A stretch of 64,000 nt of DNA from Centrapalus pauciflorus (lineage: Eukaryota; Streptophyta; Magnoliopsida; Asterales; Asteraceae): NCBI GenBank assembly GCA_020465985.1, contig JAANYP010004342.1, forward strand, positions 124,001 through 188,000, read 5' to 3'. The translations under genes were made by a program, and so were the position numbers. Positions 1 to 11,957 of this stretch are shown one piece after another. Within the stretch, counting starts at the first letter, position 1; each line of letters starts with the position of its first letter. The notes under the pieces are model-generated. The model was not told the DNA's origin and searched no databases. It saw only the letters and a program-made list of their open reading frames with translations.

Positions 1-299
1 CGAATTTTTCTCAAACAATTTCATATGTATCATATTTCCATCTTTCCTTCAACAACCATTTTCATTATCCATTCCACAAAACGCACGATCTTCCCAACAA
101 ATTTCATACGTATACCAAAATTAACAACATTTTCCATACGTACCACAATTTTCACAACAAATTCCATACATACCACAACCTTTTCAATCATTTTCGTTAA
201 ACTTTTAAAACGAGGATTTTGACACAATTCTAGGTAGTTACCGTTAACCACAGTTTGAAACACAACAAGATTCTGACTACAATGAAGCCATTCCCGAAG

Positions 300-850
300 C
301 ACAACAAATTTCTGACGACGACGACGATAAACCGACACCATTACCGGTTACAAAAAGAGGTCTTGCAAAACCAACGAAGTGGACTTCTCTAGAAGAAAAA
401 AACGTTGGTAGAAACATGGATTGATACTTCCAAGAATCCTACAATCGGTAACGTTAAAAAACGTGACAAATTTGGGCGCAATTTTTAAAATTTTTGAAAG
501 TTGATTACCTGGAACGACCTGCAACTTTATCAACTCAACTCAACTCAACTCAAATGGAAAAATATGAACGAAAAATACAAAAAGTTAAATGGTCTATTAT
601 CGTTAGACATGAATGAATACGACATTTTGAAGGATACATGAGAACAATTCAAGGAAACTAAAAAAATAGACCAGTTCCACATGACTCGGCATGAAATGTG
701 TTTCACCAACATCCAAATTGGGACAACGCACCAAACATGAATGAGTTTCTCTAACCCCAACCGTAAAAAGATAAAAAAAACGTCATCAGAGTTATTTAAT
801 GTCGGAACACCATCACCGGATGCCACATTTTTAGGTATTCCTAAAAGATG
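300..850 (+). pseudogene. Degenerate PIF/Harbinger ORF1-like (SANT/Myb-like) remnant
   Basis: No intact frame exists, but the + strand around 360-480 translates to a stretch containing KPTKWTSLEEKNVG. This resembles the start of the trihelix/Myb-like ORF1 proteins that accompany PIF/Harbinger transposases and their plant relatives (pattern K-x-W-T-x-x-E-E). Around 555-820 a second frame is rich in charged residues, with stops and frame changes. The match is short and degenerate. A nearby transposase remnant at 1420-1725 supports the reading. It could also be a decayed host trihelix gene. No function is expected. Confidence 0.35.
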
Positions 851-1243
851 ATGACAAACAAGTCAATGAATATACATGGTAATTTTTATTTATTAACTAC
901 TTATCCGATAATGAAAAATTCTTTAATTGTCACTATTTATTCCACCAACAACATAAAAAGAAACCCCATCTGATCCTTCTCTTCCCAATGAGTTTATTCC
1001 TCCCCTCTCCTCTCGGTTCGTTTTCCCAGTGTGCCATCATCGTCGTGGTCTACAACTGCGCCGCTACCATCAACCTTGTGCCACCACATCGTGGTCTTCC
1101 CCTGCGTCTTTATCGTTGGATTTTTTCTACGGCGGCACTACCATCAACCCTACGCCAATGTTTCTATTGCACTCCCCTCTTCTAGGGGTGTTCATAAAAA
1201 ACTACATCCGAAAATAAAATTCAGATCCGAAATTTCGGATATC
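851..1243. other. No gene; pyrimidine-rich intergenic stretch
   Basis: This holds only short overlapping open frames. A phrase containing 'cgtggtct' and 'caccatcaac'-like words recurs twice (about 1044-1075 and 1090-1150), suggesting a small imperfect local duplication. No domain or element end was recognised. Confidence 0.4.
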
Positions 1244-1425
1244 TTTGCGTTTTATTAACGAAAACTAATCATTTTTCGATTACAATTTTCAGAATAGATA
1301 AACAATGGTTTATACAAGGTAGATAATAGAAAGGTAAGAAAGAGAGAAAGATTTTATTATAAAAAAATATAAGGTAGATAATAAAAAAGTAAAAGAGAGT
1401 ATGAAAAATGGTATTTAAAAATTGC
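1244..1425 (+). repeat. Half copy of a Tourist-like MITE
   Basis: The sequence from tttgcgttttattaacgaaa onward matches one end and the interior of the Tourist-type MITE that is complete at 57654-58023 and nearly complete at 18961-19318. Shared words include 'attaacgaaaact', 'agtaagagag' and 'tggtattt'. The copy stops abruptly near 1425, where transposase-like coding begins, so the other half is missing. Confidence 0.55.
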
Positions 1426-1725
1426 ACAAAAATCAACAAGAAAATACGTTGAACAAACTTTCGAGGTACTCAAATCTCGTTTCAATATAATAAACAACTC
1501 GGCACGACCTTTAAGCCCATAAAAAATTAGGTGTCTGATGTATCCTTTGATCATATTATACAATATGATATTACAAGACGATGCCTTGCAATTTGTTCAT
1601 TTAAAAAAAAAATGAGCTTTCAACCGATTAATATGCTACTTCCAATGAAGAATATCAAAGCACGTCTTTGGAATTTCGTAATCGAAAAACACATAATAAT
1701 ATTTGATCGGATCTCGTGAAACATC
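1420..1725 (+). pseudogene. PIF/Harbinger transposase (DDE_Tnp_4) C-terminal remnant
   Basis: In frame from about 1440 the + strand reads RKYVEQTFEVLKSRFNIIN. After one stop codon follow motifs corresponding to PLIILYNMILQDD and, in another frame near 1705, SDLVKHL. These match the order in the last part of plant PIF/Harbinger transposases: A-R-x-x-V-E-x-x-F-G-x-L-x-x-R-F, then I-I-L-H-N-M-I-x-x-D-E, then L-R-x-D-L-x-E-H. Stops and at least one frameshift break the frame, so the gene is dead. The N-terminal catalytic part was not found upstream, where only a Tourist half-copy and ORF1-like debris occur. Confidence 0.7.
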
Positions 1726-1730
1726 TTGCA

Positions 1731-2840
1731 ACAGTCCATATTCCAAATTTAAACTAGATTGTATTTGTTAATTTAGTAATTGTTTTAAATTTTTGGTTTT
1801 AGTTTCGTAATTTTTAATTTTTAGTTTTAACTTTGTAAATTTTAATTTCTTATTATGTAATGTTTTTAAATATTTATATTATGAAATTAAGTATTTTGTT
1901 TTTTTTATTTATTTTATTAGTTAAATGAGTTTGATCTTCTAATTAAAAAATTAAAGAAAGATAAAAGAAAAGTTAGAAAGATGAGTTTTTCCAACATAAA
2001 AAGATAGTGGGGGATGAAAAGAGAAAAACTGATGTGACCCAAACGTGTACAAAACAGTGGCTACTCAACACTAACAAACAGCACCAACATCACAACTAAT
2101 AATGTTCAACAAAAAATCAAAACACAATGAGGATAGGCGGTAACTGAAACACTTCCCTTGTTTTTACAAGACAAAATCAGGTAAAACAACAATTCTCTCT
2201 GCAACTCAGGAATTTCCTTTTATCTACATTTCAAATTGTGTAATTCATTCTCATGCTTTTATTTTGACTTGCTGCAAGAACTGGTCTTGTTGCTTAATAG
2301 AGTATAATTTTGGAGCCATGTAGGTGTATCAAGTGGTTTTCAGTCTTCCTATAAGCCAAGTGACGATCGTGATTTATGATGACACACTTGAAGGGAACTT
2401 GAAAGACTGATTAAATCCTAACATGTCAAAGTTTATGATATTATTTGATAAAAAGGTCCCACCCAAGCAGGCCATAATTCCAGAGAACCAAGTCACAAAG
2501 AGGTTCCGATTCAGATTAATCTAGTAGTCATCATAGAGTACGGTTGAACGCATTCAAATACAAGTTCATAAGTTCAGTAGGGAGAGAGAAGAATTTACTA
2601 CTACTGGGATCCTTCATGATTGCAGCCACCATCCATCATCTGTGTATCAAAAAAATTTGGCATAGTGAAATGTCAGATTAATCTCAAGTGATAAGCACAT
2701 ACAGACAGACATACAACATACAGAGTGTCTATGTCTGAATCTCGAGTGATATTTTTAATGCATGCAGGTCTAACCGGAACAATATGAAAATTTGAAATGT
2801 ATGAAAGGGAACATGATGGCAAATGGCAATACACAAACCT
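1731..2840. other. Intergenic DNA and presumed 3' UTR of the FDM-like gene
   Basis: No open frame of note. Positions 1740-2000 are low-complexity T/A-rich sequence. Roughly 2200-2840 lies directly downstream of the minus-strand stop codon at 2841 and probably contains that gene's 3' UTR, but the cleavage site could not be placed. Confidence 0.35.
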
Positions 2841-4918
2841 TCATCTTTTGCGCTTAAGGCTCTTCAAATTCTTCAAGATGTAGCTAATAACTTCCTTCAG
2901 TGTAGCTTTCCGATTGTCTTTGAAGTTCCAAAGCTCGTTAACCACATATCTTCCACTAGGGTTATATTCATTCATCTCCTTAAATGCCGTAACCACAGCG
3001 TCATAGATTCCCATACCCCATTCTGCCTTGAGGTTTTTTAGCAATTCATCATCCTCATTAATCACTTCCTGAATCATGCACATGGTACACAGTTTGCTTA
3101 TTCTCTGATGGCATAATGATAAATGTTGCTCAAAAATAGCCCATGGTTTTGACAAAAGCTTATTATTATTTTGCTTTAAAGGAGACAATTTTGAGCTGTT
3201 TACTTATGAAATGGGTTGATTTGGGATACATGTTTTCTTCAACAGGTTAAATGGGTTAAAAAGAACTAAGCTACAAGAAAACAAGTCAAAACTGTACAAA
3301 AGTCACACAAAGTGTCTTTTTAGTGCATACAACCTCCTAAATCATTTTACTCAAAAAAATTATATTATTCTTATAATCATATTTAAATTAACATACAAAA
3401 ACATTTGAGCCAATAACGAACCGACACATTTGCCACCATGCTAGGCTTGCTCCAGTCATACAAAAATTTGCTCATTAAACCAATACCCATCTCATCCATA
3501 GAGAAGGTGTTTTCCACACCTACTAGATGCTATTTGAGACCACAACCACAAGCCAAAGCCTCAAATATTACCGAGCCATATGAACCAATGGTTTTCCATT
3601 GACCTCATGGACTAGTTGGGCCAAAGGTGCCAAATATTACTGTTCAAAAACTCTCTATATCTGACAGGCTAGATGGCTAGACCTACAGCTCTGATGTAAC
3701 ACCCAAGTGTCAGAAATGGAGTTTCAGTTATCATACCTTATGTTCACCATCAACTAGAACAATTTTTACTGGATGCCACTCTGAATTTTTTAGTTTGTCC
3801 TGCCACAGAGAACACAATTCAGACGCCTTGATCTGAGCTTCTTCATGTGAATACCTCTCCTTGCATGCATCATGGAAGGCTTTCATATCAATCTCTCCCA
3901 TCCTCTTCACCCCAATATTAGTTCGTCCACTCAACATATCCTGCAAGCCCTGAAATCAACCAAACAGATTATTAACTTCATGCAAGTTCGTAAAGCATTA
4001 TGAGCATGATTAGAAAACCTAGTATAAATGAAATTTAGTTGCATGCTAAAATAAATTACTTTAATCAACTCTTTGCGAGCTAGTTGCAACTCATCATTAC
4101 TTTGTCGCTCTTTCACCATAAGAATTTGATTATCGCTTTGCTTGGCATCCATTTCCTCCATCTTTTCTTTTAGTTCGCTATCCATCTCTTTTATCTTCTC
4201 CTGGACTGCATCATCATCTTCGTCTCCCAAATGCTTCAACACCTGCAGCTTCCCTTTCAACTCTTCAATTTCCATCTCTAATTTCTGCTTCGCATTAAGT
4301 TGCCTCTCTAACTCAAGTACTTTATTGAAGGCCTCTTGCTGCTCTCTCTGTGATCCAAGATCCAGTGAATAGAAGTTTAAAATGACTTCTTTGTAAATAG
4401 AAATACAGTGCTCAAACGTTCAGCTCTAGCAGCATTACCTTTTGCTCTTCAAGCAGCCGCTTGACACTCTCATCAGCTTTTATCTGCTCTAGGGAAGCCA
4501 TATGCAGGGAGCTGTTTTGAACATCATTCTGGACTTGGAAAAGAGAGAGGATATAAGTCACATAATACGGTAAGTAGAAAAACAAATTCTCAATTGAGAG
4601 GTAAAAAACCTGCATGCCAATAGTTTTCTACACTGTCAAGCTAAGTAAGATCAAAGTGTCTCCAAACTTTGCTTTACCTTAATGAGTGATTGAAGAAAGA
4701 TTTAGTGAAATATTGATAGATCGGCATATCTATTATTGTCTTATTCATACAAGTACCAGTAAAAGAAAAACAAGTAGAAAAGTAAAATAAAAAAAATAAC
4801 CATTGCAACTTCATAAAAAAAAAAAAAAAGTTATTGTATGTTATTTATAAAGCAAATAATGTGGTGTTATCAGTGACTCCAAAGCTAGACTCTGGATACA
4901 AACAATAGGTATAAATCA

Positions 4919-4953
<35 letters not shown>

Positions 4954-6256
4954 CGTAAGAATAGAGATAACATCATGTGCACATGTCAAGTTGTGAGTAC
5001 AATCACCTTTCTTTTATCCTCGTCTAACTTTTGTTTCTCGCGTTCCGTTAACGCTTCCCTCTTATTAAGTTCTTTGCTCCACGAATCAAGTTTTCTCTTT
5101 CGATTCTCCAAATCAGTATTCAACGTTACTTGTTCTTCAAATACCCTTTTAATATTCTCGCGTGCTATGCGCTGCAACTTTCTTGTCTCTGCATAGGGGC
5201 AATATCTGCATGTTAGCTTACAACCTCAACATTCTAAATGGCCTTCAACACAAAAAATATATACCTTATAAATAAAAAGGCATGTATCTGTGAGAACGCA
5301 TCATAAAAATTATCAAAAGTGGTAAGGCATCAAACACAAATAAGAAGTTACAAACCTTCACAGAAAGCTTGATGAAGACTGTCTTTTTCCTCAAGCATCC
5401 TACTCAAAGACATAGATTTATGATTGTACTTGACCTGCAAATCATCCAAATTTTCATTTGTCATGTCAAGCTCACTAGCCAACTCTACCACTGGCTTGTT
5501 CCTGTTTTGTGCAGCTTCTTGAACAAGACCAGCAATACTTTTCAGCTCTCTATTCATGCGAAGAAAATCTCCTATACGCCCTAGTGATTCAAAATCATCT
5601 GCACGAGCTAGCCATGCATAAATACTTGAACCCGGAGGATTTTCAAAAGCACTCCATTCTTTCCTAGCATGATGATCAGCTGCAAAGGTTTTCTCAAACT
5701 CCAAGGCATTCATAAGACCAGTCCAATTGTTGTTGAACGTCACAAAAGCTACTGCAGTTTGCTTTTGATCATCCGGTAATATCTCAACCACTTCAGGCTT
5801 GTATTTTGAGAATTTCTTCATCCAATATTCTGACTCCTGGGCATCTTTCCCACTATCAGGATCATTGACAATGTTGACAACTATGCCGGTCCAAGGAAAG
5901 CAGTACACATCAGTTTCTTCAGAGCTTGAAGCTGCAGGTGTTGGATCAGCCACTTTCTGCGGTTGTTCAGCCTCATCTGCCAGATCAGTTTCCAAGTAGA
6001 TCGCCAATGCAAGATGGTTGGCCTTTTGCAATGCGCTTCTGTTGGAAGAACCTTTGCCTACTCCCGAGGCATGTTGATGGAGGTCCTTGTACTTAAAGTT
6101 TTGTTTTTTCTTCCCTGCACAGAATGGACACCTGAGGATGCCATTTGGATATTTGACTTTGTACGACCCATTCCTCAGTTTCTCTAATGGTTTGTCCTTG
6201 TATTCAGCGATCTCCGAATCACTGAAGTCGGACTCTTCACCAGAGCTATACTCCAT
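2841..6256 (-). CDS. FDM1-like: FACTOR OF DNA METHYLATION / IDN2-like protein (zf-XS, XS, coiled coil, XH)
   Basis: Family members bind double-stranded RNA with 5' overhangs and act with AGO4-bound siRNAs in RNA-directed DNA methylation in the nucleus. Coding exons, in minus-strand order, are 6256-5356, 5188-5007, 4528-4439, 4347-4060, 3949-3737 and 3068-2841. All introns are GT-AG, and the sum of 1902 nt closes in frame as 633 aa, matching the family's usual 630-650. The N-terminus is acidic. A zf-XS finger has CPFC at residues 43-46 and His near 60-62. The XS domain spans about 115-228 (FPWTGIVVNIVN onward), followed by a long coiled coil about 230-490 and an XH domain about 495-630 (GVKRMGEID, ERYSHEEAQ, NPSGRYVVNELWN). 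Translation starts at the ATG three codons after the intron acceptor. An apparent hydrophobic N-terminal extension upstream of that ATG is translated intron. FDM1 versus FDM2-5 or IDN2 cannot be settled without a tree. Confidence 0.93.
4920..4949. repeat. (A)30 homopolymer in FDM intron
   Basis: An uninterrupted run of about 30 A on the + strand lies in the intron between the second and third coding exons. It is read as poly-T in the transcript. A shorter A run lies at about 4816-4829. Confidence 0.9.
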
Positions 6257-7130
6257 CGACTCTGGAAACAAAAACAGAACACAAATCAATATAATAATGC
6301 TAATAATAACGTAGAGACCCTGAGGGAGCACAATTTAGGGAAAACCAAACGAAATTTGTATCTAAATATAAGAATAGTCACATATGAAATATCACATACA
6401 TACATCCTTATCACTAATACATATACCAGCAAATCTCAAGCCTCTCAACAACACAAAAGTGATATATTTGACTACAAATGATGATTAACATACCACTTCA
6501 CAAATGTATAACTGATTTAGATTTTTGAGGTCCGTGATACCCAAAAAAAAATGTAACTGTTACAAACAGTCAAACAGATAACTAGGTGATTATTTGCAGC
6601 ATAACACAAATCAAATTGTGCATTTAAAGTGTCATGGTCAACATCAATATGTACAGAAAATTTTTTTCTTGGCCATAAGAAGTACAACTAAACTACATAG
6701 CTTAAAACACACGATTAAAAGCTAAAATTTCACAAGTCCTGTAGTACTACTGTCACTGCCGTAAACCCGATCGAAACGTTTCTATACCCAAAAAAAACCC
6801 TAAAATTATGGTCCAAAACAAAATGCACGAAAAAGAAAGTGAATTCAACAAGTTGAGCAAAAAATTCATCACTAATCACGAAAATTAGCTGATATTATAG
6901 TTTTTAGAAAAGAAAAAAAAGAAAGTGGGATGGGGAGTACCTGGAAAGCAAAATGCTCGAGGAGACGACACTGAGTACGCGAACGCCGGTTAGCAGCTAG
7001 ACGGACGATGGCGAAATAGATGTACCGTAGGCGATCCGGGGAGACGAAGAGGAAACCTAAAGGGGTTCGTAGGAGAGAAGTTGCTTTCAATTCGTCCCCT
7101 TTCACATTTTCTGTGCTGGTGCCTGGTGTG
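6257..7130 (-). promoter_or_regulatory. 5' UTR exon and 5' UTR intron of the FDM-like gene
   Basis: The GC-richer segment 6941-7130 looks like a non-coding first exon. On the minus strand it ends with TTTCCAG followed by the donor GTACTC (intron from 6940). The matching acceptor TTTCCAG lies at 6262-6264, five bases before the start codon at 6256. Read through the splice, the upstream frame is out of phase with the ATG, so it is leader rather than coding. A start-stop (ATG TGA) lies near 7106. The transcription start was not located. Confidence 0.6.
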
Positions 7131-7314
7131 AGAGTGAGACGACGATCAGACGACGTTTGACAAGTGGAGAGTGGGAGGGATGAAAAGTGGGCCGTGTAAT
7201 CAGGTTGAGGCCCATGGGCCAGGTGTTACTAATGTCATGTATCATTAGAATCGAATGTCAATTGTCTTAACGAGTATTTGACAATGTACATTATTATTTT
7301 TTATAATTAATGAA

Positions 7315-7493
7315 TCTATATCTATATCCAATAAAATCTCAACAAACTACAATTAAAAGATATTTTAATAATAATAATAAATTTAAAAGTTATTAATGAA
7401 CATAATTAGTTTTTTTTCAATTTTAAGTTTATATAGTTTTAAAGAAAAGATAACTATTAAAATTTTCGTGTAATACACGGGTTAATAAACTAG
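7315..7493 (+). mobile_element. Helitron 3' end, short non-autonomous element
   Basis: A hairpin (tcgtgt-aat-acacgg) at 7465-7480 is followed 10 bases later by CTAG at 7490-7493 and a host T. This is the Helitron 3' signature. A plausible 5' end TCTATATC after an A lies at 7315, but the start is uncertain and the element may extend left to about 7230. The 3' end is closely similar to the one at 16770-16800. Confidence 0.6.
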
Positions 7494-7549
7494 TATGTAA
7501 TATGTTGGAGCTTTCTTTCGAATTTGCTGTAACTTTTTCCTCTGTCGGT

Positions 7550-7866
7550 GCGTTTGATTAATTGATTCGTGAACTTCTTGCATTCATTAGAATTTGTATT
7601 TACAATCATGTGGGTTTATAGATTTTAGTAGGAATTTAAACTTTTAGAATTTCTCAAATTTTTTCTTTTTTGTTATTTAAAAACTCAGTCTCCCCCTATG
7701 ATTTTAAATCTTAGTTCTTTCGCATTCTTCAGATTAGCATATTTTTCCTAAAAGATTATGCAGATTGTTTGACAAAATACTGACAAATGCAAATACCGCA
7801 TAATGCAAATCATTTGACAAAATACAATTCTTAGAAAAAAAATCTGCAAACTAAATGTCCTCTAAG
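7550..7866 (-). repeat. hAT-type MITE, copy of the 17251-17558 family
   Basis: The reverse complement of 7740-7866 closely matches 17251-17365: 'ttgtcaaatgatttgcatta', the recurring 'tgcatttgtca' and 'atcttttaggaaaaa' occur in the same order. Ends are degenerate and no clean TSD was found here. Family membership is from internal similarity. Confidence 0.6.
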
Positions 7867-7918
7867 ATTGTTTTAACACAAGTTTAAAATCTTTAAGGTT
7901 AACAGTATTATACTAAGC

Positions 7919-8281
7919 TAGTGTTTGGTTTTGCGCTATGATGGAGATTATTAGATTATTACGTTACAATAACGTAAATAATTCGTTTAAAGTGTTTGAA
8001 TTGCATACGTTAATAAATGATTAATTGCGTTTAGAGCTAATCTCGCAACACTTTTTCATATGCAAAAAAGTGTAGCTTATTTGCTTAATAAATGATTATT
8101 TGGTCATTTTACAAGTTAAAAACACTTTAAGAACTTATTATTTGATAATTATGATAGCAAATAACATAAGTTAAATCCAACACTACATTTCCGGCAACAC
8201 TTTTTGTTACAACGATTATCTATTTATTAGTTTTCAAAACATTCGAACAGTTTTTCAAACACAAATCCAAACACCCTCTAA
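7919..8281. repeat. MITE-like element with GTGTTTGG ends
   Basis: The stretch opens with gtgtttggttttgcgc and closes with aatccaaacaccc, an imperfect terminal inverted repeat of the kind common to plant hAT and Harbinger MITEs. The interior repeats 'aataacgtaa', 'aataaatgatta' and similar words. No convincing TSD was seen, so the borders are approximate. Confidence 0.4.
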
Positions 8282-8792
8282 AACTACTAATGATCCCGGT
8301 TATGGAAAAGTTCTCCACAAGTCAACTTAATGATTACTAAAAGATTCAGCAACAATTAATTTGTTTGATTTACAAGTTTTAATTATGTTATCATCTTCAT
8401 TCTTCATGCTCAATGATAGATGCGGTTTGAAGGAATATGATCCAGGGAATCTATCATTTTTCATTCGAGCGCCACATATCATGTTTCAGTCATTTGTATG
8501 AATAAAAAATCAAATAAACAACCTTTATCCCCTTAATAATTATATACTTAATTTCCAACTAGAAAGTTTGAATATATTTAGACGTATTTGGTTCGTATAA
8601 TTATTTGAAAGAACTAAATCCTCTACTAGGAACCAAAAGTGAAAACCCAAAAACTACAAATAGTTGTTTTCAAAGTATAGTTATAAAGCAAAAACAGAAA
8701 ATCCTTAATTTTTGATGAAAATATATGAAAACACATTATTTGAAATTTCGCATGTGTTTTTAGATTTTAGGGCTTTTCGTGTGTGTGTGTCT
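8282..8792. other. No gene; AT-rich intergenic DNA
   Basis: Only low-complexity AT-rich sequence was seen, ending in a short (GT)n run at about 8779-8790 just before the next element. No coding or element signature was found. Confidence 0.4.
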
Positions 8793-9123
8793 GGGGGGGG
8801 GTGTTCAACGGAGATTCTCTATGCATTGGAGAACCACAATGCATCGTAAGAAAAATACATAGTGCATCACACGAGAGCACTTTACATCACAAGGGAGATT
8901 ATGCATCATATGGAAAGATTGTGTATCACACGAGTGGATTATGCATCAAACGGAGGGGTTGTACATCACACGAAGAAATTTCGTGCAAAATGACCCCCTC
9001 AAGTGATGCATAATACCCCGAATGATTATATAGGTTCAATAAATTCACATGGGATTATGCATCACATGCATTGTTGTTTCCCAAGGTTCTTCGATAAATT
9101 CTTAGTTATCCATTGAACCCCAC
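8793..9123. repeat. Microsatellite-embedded MITE, copy 1
   Basis: The left end has GTGTTCAACGGAGA behind a (GT)n run, and the right end reads tccattgaaccccac followed by (AC)n. These are inverted repeats of one another. Inside, variants of 'gcatcacacgag' recur at least six times. The same terminal word and the same internal repeat occur in the element at 56312-56557, which also lies inside a microsatellite. Confidence 0.6.
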
Positions 9124-9749
9124 TATACACACACACCCCCCACCTTTAAAAAAACTTTATTAATTTTTTTTCATAAACATATTTTAGTGGATTTCACATA
9201 CATTCATGATGTATTCGTCGTATAAGCATACAAAAATTACATCACCTACACTATGCAGTTATGGTAACTGAGATCGAATTCACATAAAATGTTAGGTTGT
9301 CAGTTTAACAAGTTCGAGTGCACAATTGATTGGATTATAACAGACTTCATTTTTAACCCAATTACCATCACTAATTATATTGTGTAAGAGAACCAGATGT
9401 GTTTGACAAGATAAACAAAGTAATTGCTCTCTAAAGTATATCTTATAAGTAATTACTCAATTGTCAATGTTTCGTCCGTCGATTAAATACATATATGAAT
9501 CTTCATGTATATCATGTTTTACCATTAAACCATCTATGTTCATTCTACTAATTGTCTTCTCCTAATTAACAAAGTTAGAACAACTAGTGAATTTACAATA
9601 AAGTGTTGAGATAACCGGTAGAAGCATACAATCATGACATATTCAGGAATTCCAACCAAAACCCATTAAATCAACAATGTAATCAATTTCAGCATTAGCA
9701 ATTAGTAACACCTAAAGAGTACTTTGAGAACAACTACATAAAATACTAG
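9124..9749. other. No gene recognised
   Basis: A short (CA)n/(C)n run at 9126-9142 is followed by AT-rich sequence without meaningful open frames or element ends that could be supported. Confidence 0.35.
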
Positions 9750-10625
9750 TCGGATGTTCAAGCGTAGTCCGACGGGATTTGACGTTGGAGCTGTTCTTTA
9801 TCGTTCCCGGACTCGGATCATAGCTGAAACAACAGGATAAACTCGTTAGAAGCGAACCCAGGGCTGGAGCCCCGGAATCCACCTCCGACGATCAAGTCAG
9901 ATATACAAAATTGGGAAATAATAATTAACTAAAACTCAGAGGAATATAACCAGAATGCAAAAGTCATAGAGACGATAAGTGCAGTAATATAAATATATAA
10001 TCACTTGGCTTACGCTAGCTGAAAACGATACCAAAAAAGTAATAGATTTCAAACCATTACCGATCGCTGCTTAACTTAGCTGCTGATGGTTCACGAAGAT
10101 GCACGAAGCAGAGGCGGTGGAGGCAGATCGTAGAGGGAGAGAGAGTAGCGAGGACGGAGCAATGGCAGCGGCTAGGGTTGAGCAGCAGCCACAGTCGACG
10201 GCTGAGGCGAGGGGGAGAAAGAGAGCGCGAGTGTTGGGAGGTGTGTGTGAACGCCGAGAGAGAGAGAGACGTGAGGCTGAGCGGTGATGGATTCCTAACG
10301 GCGACGGCGCTAGGGTTTGGCCGCTGCCATCGGTTGCGAGAGGGAGAGGGAGAGCAAGTGAGGGCGAGAGATCAAGAGGGAGATGGAGGAGGAACAAACC
10401 GGTGTGGTTGATGGTCGCCGGCGGAGCAGCGGCGGTGGCGGTCGTCGGCCAGAGATAGAGAGCAGAAGGTAGTCGTTGTCAGAAGGATTGCTTGGGGAAA
10501 AAAACCACATATCTACTCCTCCTCTCAAATAAAGTCTAGAACCCAATATAAGACATGGGCTTTTGGGCTTACCAGGCCCAGATTTATTTAAAAATCCGAC
10601 CAATATCATCATCGGACATGTTCAC
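9750..10625 (-). mobile_element. Probable solo LTR of a Ty3/gypsy-type retrotransposon
   Basis: Read on the minus strand the segment contains tgacttgatcgtcggagg (near 9880-9898), a word typical of the R-U5 region of many plant gypsy LTRs. Upstream in that orientation is a GC-rich, CT-rich leader-like zone (10070-10480) and a TTTAAATAAA-like TATA context near 10585. No gag-pol coding flanks it. Borders are not resolved: candidate ends share tgttca, but a TSD could not be confirmed. Open frames across the GC-rich zone on both strands are low-complexity and not taken as genes. Confidence 0.45.
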
Positions 10626-11399
10626 GATCATACTAATGATTACAGTAAAGATAACACTAGCAATAACTATAATGTAGACGTTCCTCCTTGTTAATGCTTG
10701 CGGCTCCCTTCGTTGTCTTCCTCTACTCCTAAGCTCTACGAATCCCCTTTATTTTCCTCTGCTCCCATCTAAAAAAACCGACCCCCCTCTCTAAGCGAAT
10801 ATCTCTCCTTTTTAATCCGCCGTGTAACCGTCAACCTTTCCCCACGTTCCACCCTTCACAGAATTGTCAAGCGAACCAATAATAATTGGTACTCATTTGA
10901 ACCTAAATATTTTTCTCTCTCTCTCTCTCTATACACACACACACATAATAAACTTATCCATTTCTCTCCTTATATTGAGTGTAGAACTTGATAATTAGGG
11001 TTCACTTAAATTTATAAAAATTCATGGTTGAAAAACTTTGTCATTACCGATCGTTTGTAATAAAATTATATCCTAACATTTTACAAGTCACGTTATAAGC
11101 CGACTTTTAACACCCTGCTCTACTCACACCCACCCAACAAATACACTATAAGGATTGAAAATTTAAAATTATTATTTATTCAAATTTATTATACGAATCA
11201 AACACACTCTTAATCTTCAATTGCATCCATTCATATTATTAATATGCACAAGTTTCTGATCATTTTCATCTAGTCGCCTCTTCAAATTCCTTGTCATCAT
11301 TATCGTGTCCTCTACCTTTCACTTTGGCCTCAGCGCCTTCTCCTCAACCTAGAAACTAGAAAGTACTTATGTTCTAATTGTTAGACATTCCAATAGCCC
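10626..11399. other. No gene; intergenic with small (CT)n(CA)n run
   Basis: Positions 10913-10945 are a compound (CT)n/(CA)n microsatellite. The rest is AT-rich without recognisable coding or element ends. Confidence 0.4.
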
Positions 11400-11724
11400 T
11401 TAAGGTGTTTGGTTCGCTAGTGTTGAATGAAAGCTTCGTTTTAATTTGTTGTTTGGCTATCAGATGGGATGGAAAAGAAAAAAAAAATGAGAAAAAAATT
11501 ATAATGTTAAAAGGAATGTTCATTATTAGGAGCCAAAGAAATAAAATTTTGTGTTGGGCGTGAAACAAGTGTGGGGCAATGGTCATGCTGTTGAGTTTTG
11601 ACCTAGGCGTGGAGTCAGTGTTGACCAGCATTGAAATTTTGAGCTAACGTTGGACAGCTTTGCATCAACTTTGAAGTCTTTCCATTTCAATTCTTGAGAA
11701 TTCCTTTGCAAACTAAACACGTTT
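11400..11724. repeat. MITE-like element with GGTGTTTGG ends
   Basis: The left part reads aaggtgtttggttcgc and the right part gcaaactaaacacg, an imperfect inverted repeat of the plant 'xGTGTTTGG' MITE type. No TSD was recognised and the interior is non-coding. Confidence 0.4.
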
Positions 11725-11957
11725 TCGATTACAATTCATCTCATTCTTTTTCAATTTTTCATTCATATTTCATTACGTTAATTATTACATATTTACATGT
11801 ACTATAATTTAGTTTCACTTGATCCCTCTTTGATGTTTGCTCCCACACTATTATTACATCTCTGATCTCTTTATTATCTTCATTTAAAATATAAATATTA
11901 AATAAATAATTACCTTAAAATGAATTATGCCAAGGTTCTGGTCATAAATAATAAAAA

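Noticed and set aside
3680..3725. TGTAACACCC word in an FDM intron as an LTR start
   Set aside because: Only the short word matches. No LTR body, primer-binding site or TSD was found.
6257..6331. Hydrophobic N-terminal extension in frame with the FDM-like protein
   Set aside because: It lies upstream of a good intron acceptor (TTTCCAG at 6262-6264) and is intron sequence. FDM proteins start with an acidic stretch, which fits the ATG at 6256.
10071..10612. Overlapping open frames on both strands in a GC-rich zone
   Set aside because: They have low complexity, no domain and mutually overlapping strands. The context (tgacttgatcgtcggagg nearby) suggests an LTR leader region.
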